Below, one piece after another: positions 54,749 through 61,175 of a DNA stretch of 64,000 nt. The position numbers and the translations under genes are program-made. The notes under the pieces are model-generated. The model had not been told where the DNA came from. It did no database searches and saw only the letters and a list, made by a program, of their open reading frames with translations. How positions within the stretch are numbered: position 1 is the stretch's first letter; every line of letters begins with the position of its first letter. The stretch comes from a virus, in the IMG/VR virus record IMGVR_UViG_3300046799_000011, positions 1 through 64,000 of that record; one strand, given 5' to 3'.

Positions 54749-55067
54749 GCTGAATCTCCTCGTAAGTTCCATTACAACAACCGTCACAGCCATGGATTCC
54801 CATGCCGTGAGCACCTTGCCTTGAAAAGAAGGCTACACTGTCCGGATCACTATGTCCAATCCCATGAGGGCAGAAACGCTCAGCTAATCCGTACTTGAAT
54901 GAATCTCTGCGAATAGCGATAGGCGCATCCTTTAAGGGATGATCAGAAGGATTATGTATGGCACAGAACTCTCCAGCACATACCGCTGCCTTGTGTACGT
55001 TCCATACTTCGGGAGAATCGTCCGTAAATTTATCATACTTCCATGTTTTGTTTTGTCTTAACTTCAT
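54741..55067 (-). CDS. Cys/His-rich protein, 108 aa
   Basis: HKAAVCAGEFCAIHNPSDHP, RFCPHGIGHSDPD and HGMGIHGCDGCCNGT contain at least six Cys and several His. Could hold one or two metal ions; unknown function. Confidence 0.7.
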   Translation of the reverse strand: MKLRQNKTWKYDKFTDDSPEVWNVHKAAVCAGEFCAIHNPSDHPLKDAPIAIRRDSFKYGLAERFCPHGIGHSDPDSVAFFSRQGAHGMGIHGCDGCCNGTYEEIQHG

Positions 55068-55073
55068 ATATTC

Positions 55074-55274
55074 CTACTGGGGATCGGCTTGGACATAAAC
55101 GGTATTACCTCTGGTGCGGTTGACTACCCGATGAGGATTTTTGGTTTCCTTTGCTGCTCTACGTGTACGCTGGGCAGCTCCTAGTTTACCTGCGGTCAGT
55201 TGCATGTCATCATGCCAATTACCATTGACTAATACCTGAAGCCAGTAAACGTCTCCTACTTCATGCTTTGGCAT
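55074..55274 (-). CDS. small basic protein, 66 aa
   Basis: ATG 55274 chosen at the TAATG overlap. Reads MPKHEVGDVYWLQVLVNGNW, then LGAAQRTRRAAKETKNPHRV. Basic, possible RNA/DNA binder. Confidence 0.65.
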   Translation of the reverse strand: MPKHEVGDVYWLQVLVNGNWHDDMQLTAGKLGAAQRTRRAAKETKNPHRVVNRTRGNTVYVQADPQ

Positions 55275-55519
55275 TACGTAAAGTCCAATCCACATCCGGG
55301 GCAGACAAGATTCTGCTCGTAGTTAATCCATACACCAAAGGGCTCATCCGCTCTTGGGCATTCGTCTGGCTCATAGGTACCAATACCTAGATGCCGTTCC
55401 CGGTATTCAATATCGTGGGTAAAATGCCCAAGACCAAAGAAAGACCGATGCTCGGGTGGAAGCTCCTTAAGGGTAAGAACCTTACCGTCAAACTCTACTA
55501 GCTCCTCCGGATTGACCAT
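55274..55519 (-). CDS. hypothetical protein with CxxC, 81 aa
   Basis: VEFDGKVLTLKELPPEHRSF then ECPRADEPFGVWINYEQNLV and CPGCGLDFT at the end; the C-terminal CPGC with the earlier Cys suggests a metal site. Confidence 0.65.
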   Translation of the reverse strand: MVNPEELVEFDGKVLTLKELPPEHRSFFGLGHFTHDIEYRERHLGIGTYEPDECPRADEPFGVWINYEQNLVCPGCGLDFT

Positions 55520-55755
55520 GGAATTATTCCCTTCAAGTCTAGTTCAATTGTTAGGTTACAGGCATAAGAGTTACAGAAGAAACCGTTGTAATCAATATCT
55601 ATACGGCGCGTCTTACGATTACAGATAAAACAGGGCATTGGCCAATTAAGCGCAGCAGATTTCAGGTAATCAATATCAAATCCAGAAGGATCTAACCAGG
55701 TGTACCCATGTTCATCAGTCCATGGGTACACCACAGTCTCACTCGTAGTCATCAT
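55498..55755 (-). CDS. zinc-binding hypothetical protein, 85 aa
   Basis: Tandem ATGs at 55755/55752 after GGAGGAGAAAGACT. Reads TTSETVVYPWTDEHGYTWLD, then MPCFICNRKTRRIDIDYNGF and FCNSYACNLTIELD: CxxC...CxxxxC. Unknown. Confidence 0.7.
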   Translation of the reverse strand: MMTTSETVVYPWTDEHGYTWLDPSGFDIDYLKSAALNWPMPCFICNRKTRRIDIDYNGFFCNSYACNLTIELDLKGIIPWSIRRS

Positions 55756-55885
55756 AGTCTTTCTCCTCCACCTCACAGGCATGGTCATCCATTTCCATGA
55801 ACGTACCATTATCCTGCGGAGCAAAAGCCCATGCCTGATCACACTCACCACAATACCAATGACCATAGAAACTAATCTCATCCAT
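55739..55885 (-). CDS. 48-residue zinc-binding protein
   Basis: TGATG overlap with the kinase-phosphatase stop. Reads MDEISFYGHWYCGECDQAWA then an acidic tail with one Cys. Overlaps the next gene by 17 nt. Confidence 0.65.
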   Translation of the reverse strand: MDEISFYGHWYCGECDQAWAFAPQDNGTFMEMDDHACEVEEKDYDDYE

Positions 55886-56787
55886 CAGAAGTCTCCCTCG
55901 GCAACCTGTAGTACCTTGATACCCAGCTTGCGCATACGACGGACTACACGGTCACGATCGTCCAACCAGAATTCCACATTGAAGTTGTCCCGAATGTGGG
56001 TGTCAAACAGGAACTGCTTAACATCCGCGTCGTTGTCCTTCAGCATATCAGCCGGACGCATGAACAGGTGGTCGCAAGGAACATTCTTACGAGACAGCCA
56101 GTCCAGAGTCTGAACCCGGTTGTTACTAACATCAGGGCGACCCGACAGAGCAAGCGCAAAGTACCCATCGTAATTGGAGTACTTACTGATGATATCCGCA
56201 ATCTCCATGTGCAATCCATCCGTGTCAAGACGGCTGTAGTCATAAGGACTACGGTGATCATGCCTTGCCACAGTACCATCCAGATCATAGACGATGGCCA
56301 GTGGCTTACTCTGATCTGGAACGTAAAGAGGTGACAGCGTAACATCATTCATGAACTCAGCCGTAAGCCTCCAGGGCTTCTCAAGCTGACGTGCCATATT
56401 CTTGATGACAGTTGAACCAACAGGATTATCCCGCTGGGCATCCCGCTCAATGCATACGTCAACAGGAACATCAGTGAAGTCGGCAATGGAAAAGAGAACA
56501 TCTCCGTCAAAGAGCTTCTTAATCCGGGTAGGGGACTTACTGTTCAAATTGGTATCGTGAACGATAACATCCTTGCCCGCCTTAATCCCACTAACAATAA
56601 CGCCATCCTGAATCTTGGATACTAGATTCTCCTGATCCTTATTCCCGATAGGAAAACATCCGATCATCTTGCGAATGTCATCTCGGGAAACCAAGATGAT
56701 CTGCTCAGGGTCTCGGTTCTGCGTTGCAACTGCCCACGTACTCTTGCCTGATCCCGGGAGTCCCGTTGTCAGAATAATGCTTGGCAT
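55885..56787 (-). CDS. polynucleotide 5'-kinase / 3'-phosphatase (T4 Pnkp type), 300 aa
   Basis: Start at 56787 (TAATG, GGGAGAAGTA). The N-terminal kinase P-loop is TTGLPGSGKSTWA, with VSRDDIRKMIG and HDTNLNSKSP. The C-terminal HAD phosphatase shows YDLDGTVARHDHRSPYDYSR with nucleophile Asp, ALALSGRPDVSNNR and FWLDDRDRVVRRMRKLG. Same domain order as T4 Pnkp: it heals RNA ends (5'-OH and 2',3'-cyclic phosphate) before ligation by the RNA ligase at 37783. Confidence 0.95.
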   Translation of the reverse strand: MPSIILTTGLPGSGKSTWAVATQNRDPEQIILVSRDDIRKMIGCFPIGNKDQENLVSKIQDGVIVSGIKAGKDVIVHDTNLNSKSPTRIKKLFDGDVLFSIADFTDVPVDVCIERDAQRDNPVGSTVIKNMARQLEKPWRLTAEFMNDVTLSPLYVPDQSKPLAIVYDLDGTVARHDHRSPYDYSRLDTDGLHMEIADIISKYSNYDGYFALALSGRPDVSNNRVQTLDWLSRKNVPCDHLFMRPADMLKDNDADVKQFLFDTHIRDNFNVEFWLDDRDRVVRRMRKLGIKVLQVAEGDF

Positions 56788-56993
56788 TACTTCTCCCATT
56801 CATAAAAGTTCTTGGCGTAGATAGTAGCGAATATTACACAGATCCATATGAAACCGTACTGATGTGTGACGATAGCATAGGGAATCCACAGTACTTGGTA
56901 CAAGAACCCAATAGCCCAGCCGATTCGTTTCTTACCAGCTAGGTAAGCACCTAATGCACCTACTGAGGACAGAAACCAACTGGTCAGTTCCAT
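56787..56993 (-). CDS. small two-helix membrane protein, 68 aa
   Basis: Hydrophobic WFLSSVGALGAYLAGKKRIG, AIGFLYQVLWIPYAIVTHQY and IWICVIFATIYAKNFYEW. Resembles the small transporter-like proteins of phages; unknown. Holin-like topology but far from lysins. Confidence 0.7.
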   Translation of the reverse strand: MELTSWFLSSVGALGAYLAGKKRIGWAIGFLYQVLWIPYAIVTHQYGFIWICVIFATIYAKNFYEWEK

Positions 56994-57358
56994 TAGTTAC
57001 CATGTCTTCCGCTATGCCACGGCAGTGCCAGCCGATCATTAATTTTTCGAGGAATAATGTGTAGATGTAGATGAAATACACTCTGTGTAGCTACTCTGCC
57101 TTTAGAGGTAATAAGATTGAAATCCTCTCCTGGTAGCTCCTGCGTAAGTTGTGCTGCCCTAAACATAGTTGAAGCAGAAATAGCAGGTACGTGTGAAAAG
57201 TTTACAGAATGTCTCTTTGGGATAACAATAGTATGCCCAGCAACTACGGGGTCCAGCGGGATGATAGCCAGCGCGTCATCCCATTCTCTAACAATGTCTG
57301 CGGGCTCTATTTTTTCCACAATTTCACAGAATATACAGCCTGCGGTACTCCATCCCAT
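56993..57358 (-). CDS. HIT-family nucleotide hydrolase, 121 aa
   Basis: Start at ATG 57358 after AAGGAGAGAT. GCIFCEIVEKIEPADIVRE at the N-terminus and the catalytic HLHLHIIPRK near the end (HxHxHxx), plus GHTIVIPKRH. HIT proteins cleave dinucleotide polyphosphates or AMP conjugates. Could remove 5'-AMP from adenylated RNA ends left by RNA ligase; this is inference. Confidence 0.9.
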   Translation of the reverse strand: MGWSTAGCIFCEIVEKIEPADIVREWDDALAIIPLDPVVAGHTIVIPKRHSVNFSHVPAISASTMFRAAQLTQELPGEDFNLITSKGRVATQSVFHLHLHIIPRKINDRLALPWHSGRHGN

Positions 57359-57384
57359 ATCTCTCCTTAAGATAAATCCAACAA

Positions 57385-57426
57385 GGCTGAGGGACTTATT
57401 CACTATGCCTTATATTACCCTCAGCC
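57385..57426 (-). terminator. terminator-like hairpin
   Basis: 9-bp inverted repeat GGCTGAGGG (57385-57393) / CCCTCAGCC (57418-57426) between the 57441 gene and the HIT gene. No strong T-tract. Confidence 0.6.
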
Positions 57427-57440
57427 AAGTTAAACCGATC

Positions 57441-57686
57441 TTACATATTGTCTAGTGCTGAGTAGATCTTTTCCATTGCAGCATCATGACCGCTCTGCCA
57501 ACCGTCATCGTACGTATCCTCGTTACGATTCTCACCGCCATCAGAGTAGGCTGACTCAAAGAACCTGTCAAGGAAGTCATAGAGCGCGTCTTCCAGGTTG
57601 TTGGCATCGTAAGGATTGGAGGGCAGGAGGACACCATGATCCTCAAGAATATTCCGTACCTCTACGCTGGCCTTGTGAGCATCCAT
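57441..57686 (-). CDS. acidic hypothetical protein, 81 aa
   Basis: Preceded by GAAGGAGAAGGAAG. Acidic (DGGENRNEDTYDDGWQSGHD), helical; the DDGWxxGHDxA motif is also frequent in small phage proteins. Unknown. Confidence 0.7.
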   Translation of the reverse strand: MDAHKASVEVRNILEDHGVLLPSNPYDANNLEDALYDFLDRFFESAYSDGGENRNEDTYDDGWQSGHDAAMEKIYSALDNM

Positions 57687-57922
57687 TAGACTTCCTTCTC
57701 CTCGTTGTACTTGGTCTCTGTCTTGTGAAGCATAGCGTAGACTGCCTCTTCCAGCAACTCGAACTCTGCGTAGCAGTCCGCCATCTCTTCCCAGGCTTCC
57801 TTGAGTTCATCAGGAAGATCATAGTCATCCACATCCCGAATACCGTACTCCAGTACAGCAGAGATGCCACCTTCCCACTCAATCTTTCCGAGTAGGTCAA
57901 AAATATTACGCGATTCTGTCAT
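57686..57922 (-). CDS. acidic helical protein, 78 aa
   Basis: ATG 57922 after AAGGATTAAT. Reads MTESRNIFDLLGKIEWEGGI, ends with two acidic helices (CYAEFELLEEAVYAMLHKTE). Unknown. Confidence 0.65.
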   Translation of the reverse strand: MTESRNIFDLLGKIEWEGGISAVLEYGIRDVDDYDLPDELKEAWEEMADCYAEFELLEEAVYAMLHKTETKYNEEKEV

Positions 57923-57923
57923 A

Positions 57924-58595
57924 TTAATCCTTAGTCTTTCGGGTATCCTGACCCACAATGACTAGTGGATCAAATGCATCGTAACGAAAACTGTCAAAAG
58001 AGTCACCATAAATAAATGGGATCTGGGACTGACTTATGTTAGTAGTGATAATAGTAGGCTTTCCCGCTTCATACCTTACACGGGTGAATTCATGGAGAGA
58101 ACTCTCCGTAAACCCTGTGGAGGTACGGTGCTCCTGACCTACATCATCAAAGACGGTAAGAGTTGCCCTTTCAGCACGGATAAGAAGTTCCTTAGCCCTG
58201 GTCTTAACGTCTGAATCCTCCTTGGCAAAGGTATCTGTAAGCGCCTTCTTCCAATCGGAGAAGCGAACATAGAATACCTTGTAGTTAGGACTACGGTACT
58301 GAACTTCTGTCAGAACAGCGCACGCAAGAGTGGACTTACGGGTACCATTAGGCCCAATGAGCATGAGGCCCCGCCCAATATTACTACGATCCTCAGGAAA
58401 TATGCCCGATTCAGCCCTCTTGTCTGATACGTAATGATCCTCAAAAGTATTTACAAACTGCATAGCCTTTTCTCGGGCCAACATACCTGAAGTATGAGGA
58501 TTACTATACTCGGCCAGCCGGATTCCCCGGAACTTGACGGGAATATTAGACCTGCTCCATCGGCCGCCATAGAATTCGTCAGACATCTTAACCAT
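57924..58595 (-). CDS. DnaC-like helicase loader (AAA+ ATPase), 223 aa
   Basis: RGLMLIGPNGTRKSTLACAV (P-loop), TLTVFDDVGQEHRT (Walker B), IITTNISQSQ (sensor 1) and the C-terminal RYDAFDPLVIVGQDTRK match DnaC/IstB-type loaders. The P-loop reads GPNGT-R-KS, with Arg where Gly is usual. Probably loads the DnaB-like helicase at 52862. Preceded by AGGAGACTAA. Confidence 0.88.
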   Translation of the reverse strand: MVKMSDEFYGGRWSRSNIPVKFRGIRLAEYSNPHTSGMLAREKAMQFVNTFEDHYVSDKRAESGIFPEDRSNIGRGLMLIGPNGTRKSTLACAVLTEVQYRSPNYKVFYVRFSDWKKALTDTFAKEDSDVKTRAKELLIRAERATLTVFDDVGQEHRTSTGFTESSLHEFTRVRYEAGKPTIITTNISQSQIPFIYGDSFDSFRYDAFDPLVIVGQDTRKTKD

Positions 58596-58880
58596 TTAGT
58601 CTCCTAGTGAATTGACATGCCTGATCTTGAGGGATACCCCAGTAGTATTACCATCCTCATAAAGATGGTAAAGATTCTTACTGATGAACTCCCAAGTAAA
58701 GTTACCAGGCTCCTCAGCGTCATTGTAACCCGCCTTCCAGCGGGAGTAAAAGATGTCCTCATAATCCTGAATGGCACAGAATGCTGCAAACGACTTATCG
58801 TCGTACAGCTCATTACCTTCCCATTCAGGCCACTCGTCCATAATAACTTCGAAAACGTAGTCAGAAGTCACGTTCGGCAT
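58596..58880 (-). CDS. acidic hypothetical protein, 94 aa
   Basis: ATG 58880 chosen at the overlap with the 58861 gene. Acidic and aromatic (YVFEVIMDEWPEWEGNELYD; FYSRWKAGYNDAEEPGNFTW). Unknown. Confidence 0.65.
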   Translation of the reverse strand: MPNVTSDYVFEVIMDEWPEWEGNELYDDKSFAAFCAIQDYEDIFYSRWKAGYNDAEEPGNFTWEFISKNLYHLYEDGNTTGVSLKIRHVNSLGD

Positions 58881-59187
58881 TCTGCTTTTCCCTTTCAATA
58901 AGGTAATCAATATGGTGCCTAGCCTTTTCTAGATCTTCTATACCGTTCTTGGCTCGGTAGCGCATGACGTACTTAACCACGTTTCCTTCCCAGAAGTCAA
59001 GCTCTCCCCGGGCTATCACTTCCCAAGGTTGAATAGCCATCGTCTTATAATGACTCCCCCCTACTTGCTTCTCAGAAGCCAACAAGGGTACAGATGCGGT
59101 GTAGTTATGAAGACCATGCTTAACGCAGCCTCGGGGCAGTCCCATATGATCAGCTTCAGGGCATTCACATATACATGGGGGTAGCAT
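58861..59187 (-). CDS. DUF3310 protein (T7 gp1.7-like nucleotide kinase family), 108 aa
   Basis: A short Cys-rich N-terminus (CICECPEADHMGLPRGC) precedes the DUF3310 core: KQVGGSHYKTMAIQPWEVIA, LDFWEGNVVKYVMRYRAKN and KARHHIDYLIEREK. DUF3310 proteins such as T7 gp1.7 have been linked to nucleotide phosphorylation. It complements NrdJ and ThyX. Confidence 0.85.
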   Translation of the reverse strand: MLPPCICECPEADHMGLPRGCVKHGLHNYTASVPLLASEKQVGGSHYKTMAIQPWEVIARGELDFWEGNVVKYVMRYRAKNGIEDLEKARHHIDYLIEREKQNAERDF

Positions 59188-59399
59188 TATGCGTTCCCCA
59201 AATCGTATCGGATAGTAGTAAGACCTACATAGGCTTCCCTTATAGCATTATGGAGATTCTGATTCTCTATTTCGAGATCCTTTGTATAGTCTGACTGCTC
59301 CTGTCCTGTGGCCTTTGCCCGTAGATAGTCGTACTCTTCTACGGTTAGAAAGTAGCCTACCTCACCATCAAAACTCATACCAATTGGCTGAGCACTCAC
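59187..59399 (-). CDS. hypothetical helical protein, 70 aa
   Basis: GTG start at 59399 after GGGAGATCACAA. FLTVEEYDYLRAKATGQEQS and a C-terminal coiled segment (KDLEIENQNLHNAIREAYVG). Unknown. Confidence 0.65.
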   Translation of the reverse strand: MSAQPIGMSFDGEVGYFLTVEEYDYLRAKATGQEQSDYTKDLEIENQNLHNAIREAYVGLTTIRYDLGNA

Positions 59400-59707
59400 T
59401 TGTGATCTCCCTCAAACTCTCGGAATTCATCCCACCAGGTACGTGTGGAAATTCGGGTTTCAAATACATGCTTGTGTGCCGCGTTAGCCGCCTTGCTAAT
59501 AGATGCTTTAGGCGAAAGCTTTATAGGCAAACCTACCTCATCATATGAATCTTGAAGACCCATAGTCTCATGGATAGTTTTATCCAGCCACTTACGTTCC
59601 TTACGGATAGCAACAAAGATATAACCCCAGCCATTACTACGGACACGATAGTAATAACCTTCAGGCAATTCTGGTGCTCCTATACTAAGGAGTTCTGCCA
59701 TAGTCAT
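59396..59707 (-). CDS. hypothetical basic protein, 103 aa
   Basis: Preceded by AAGGATAGCTA. GYYYRVRSNGWGYIFVAIRK and FETRISTRTWWDEFREFEGD; mixed fold. Overlap with 59187 as a GTGA. Unknown. Confidence 0.65.
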   Translation of the reverse strand: MTMAELLSIGAPELPEGYYYRVRSNGWGYIFVAIRKERKWLDKTIHETMGLQDSYDEVGLPIKLSPKASISKAANAAHKHVFETRISTRTWWDEFREFEGDHK

Positions 59708-60687
59708 TAGCTATCCTTAAGGATTCGGGTAAAGGTCTCCATGATATTGCCAAAGGCGGTAGTCAGTTCCTTGATATCGGAACTGAGCTGTGCCAGATCC
59801 GCCTTCTTTACAGAGAGGCTGTCGGTAACAGGGGCGATATTCTCACGAACATAGTCCACAGTCAAACCCAGCATGTCATCTGAAGTTACCGTAACAGTAG
59901 CCGAAAGCTCCCGCTTCTCTTCCTCACGAGCCACGGACTCAGCAACAAGCTTATCCAGTCCAGCAACTACCTCAGACTTAGCCTCAGGAACGTCCTGAGG
60001 GGCCTTCTGAGGCTCTTCCAGAGCCTTGGTGGGTACAGATGCCACCGCCTTCTTTGCGGCCCTCTTACGGGGCGCTGTGGCCTTCTTAGCCGGTACGGGA
60101 GCAACACCTTCAGTCTCTTCCCGATTGGCCTCAAAGACTGCAACAGAGGCTTCACGCTCAGCAATATCCTCAGCAGACTCATAGCCCTCAAAGGCATCGA
60201 TAAGTCCCTCACAGATATTCAGAGTCTGGAGATGCTTGTCATTCTTAGCGTAGCCAATGATCTCGAAATCAGAAAGAACAGAGCTACCCTGCTCATAAGT
60301 ACTCTTCGGGTTATGCGCCATAAGGAATGCTGTCTCATTACCAGTCATCTTCTCAATGACAAGCTGAGCAAGACCATACTCAAGAACAGCAAGCTCAGTC
60401 TTCCGATGGACAAAGCACTCTTCCGGAAGAGCGGAAAGCTCAGGAGTCATCGGAGCCATATCAGACTTGATAACTGTAAGCTTGAATTCCCACTCTGCGG
60501 CAATCTTGATAATGTTACGAATTGCCGGACCCATGTACTTGAAGAGCGGAAGGATAAGATGCACCTCACGCTCTGCATCAGGATCCGGAAAGATCCAATC
60601 ACCAAGGGATTCTTGAAGATGGGACAGGCTTGCATTACCAGAGCCTGCGACCATAATCGTCAGGTCCCTATTGAAATCGCGGGTCAT
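59707..60687 (-). CDS. Rossmann-like protein with Lys/Ala-rich linker, 326 aa
   Basis: Preceded by CAGGAGGATAA, probably well expressed. The N-terminal half begins DLTIMVAGSGNASLSHLQES, a nucleotide-binding-like turn, with alternating alpha/beta segments (IIKIAAEWEFKLTVIKSDMA; ELAVLEYGLAQLVIEKMTGN). A middle acidic/basic linker (PAKKATAPRKRAAKKAVAS) leads to a C-terminal helical region. No catalytic motif identified. Could link replication proteins; unassigned. Confidence 0.75.
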   Translation of the reverse strand: MTRDFNRDLTIMVAGSGNASLSHLQESLGDWIFPDPDAEREVHLILPLFKYMGPAIRNIIKIAAEWEFKLTVIKSDMAPMTPELSALPEECFVHRKTELAVLEYGLAQLVIEKMTGNETAFLMAHNPKSTYEQGSSVLSDFEIIGYAKNDKHLQTLNICEGLIDAFEGYESAEDIAEREASVAVFEANREETEGVAPVPAKKATAPRKRAAKKAVASVPTKALEEPQKAPQDVPEAKSEVVAGLDKLVAESVAREEEKRELSATVTVTSDDMLGLTVDYVRENIAPVTDSLSVKKADLAQLSSDIKELTTAFGNIMETFTRILKDS

Positions 60688-60742
60688 TTATCCTCCTGTA
60701 AGACGTTGATGGGTTGAACTCTACGAGTAGCTATCGGATCTG

Positions 60743-61006
60743 TCAAGGGGGTGGAGGAATATTTGATCTCCGCTTGTTGACAGTAGGCTTGGGCGCTGGT
60801 ACATCTCTAGTAGTTACAAGTTGTACCAGCAAGACACCTCCCGCTACGGCAAGAATCTCACGTAGTCCGGTGGGTGTACGCCATGAAAGATACGCGGTAG
60901 CTGGGATGACTGTCAAGTGGATGAACCAGTCAGGTGCCCGGTAGATGTACGGACGTAAAAACTCCCATAACCATAGGGCCATGAGAGCTGAAGTGATAAG
61001 TTGCAT
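60743..61006 (-). CDS. small membrane protein, 87 aa
   Basis: Preceded by CAAGGAGAATCT. Two or three hydrophobic segments (LITSALMALWLWEFLRPYIY; WFIHLTVIPATAYLSW; REILAVAGGVLLVQLV) and a basic Pro-rich tail. Holin-like; it is the first gene after the tail-gene terminator. Confidence 0.7.
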   Translation of the reverse strand: MQLITSALMALWLWEFLRPYIYRAPDWFIHLTVIPATAYLSWRTPTGLREILAVAGGVLLVQLVTTRDVPAPKPTVNKRRSNIPPPP

Positions 61007-61062
61007 AGATTCTCCTTGGTAGATTTCAGAGTCTACCAGACCTTGACAGACGAAGTCTCTCC

Positions 61063-61091
61063 TTGACAGGTACCACAGATATATGTATACT
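61063..61091 (+). promoter_or_regulatory. perfect sigma70-like promoter on the plus strand
   Basis: TTGACA 61063-61068, 17-bp spacer, TATACT 61086-61091. A second TTGACA lies 21 bp upstream at 61043. It faces no gene on its strand. Confidence 0.7.
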
Positions 61092-61097
61092 TTTCTT

Positions 61098-61175
61098 TAT
61101 AATCTTTTAGTTATATAAATAAAGAAAAAGAGATACCTAAGTAAATTAAGTATCTCTTTTTCTTTATTTTAATTA
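61098..61175 (+). ncRNA. candidate small RNA, about 75 nt
   Basis: Expected transcript from the promoter at 61063-61091: a short A/U-rich 5' part followed by the 19-bp hairpin at 61118-61168 and TTTTAATT. It would be a compact RNA ending in a rho-independent terminator, and antisense to the 3' end of the tail-protein mRNA. Predicted only. Confidence 0.4.
61118..61168. terminator. strong bidirectional terminator after the tail gene
   Basis: Perfect 19-bp inverted repeat, arms 61118-61136 and 61150-61168, A/T-rich with T-tracts on both strands. Ends the structural operon from the right. Confidence 0.9.
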
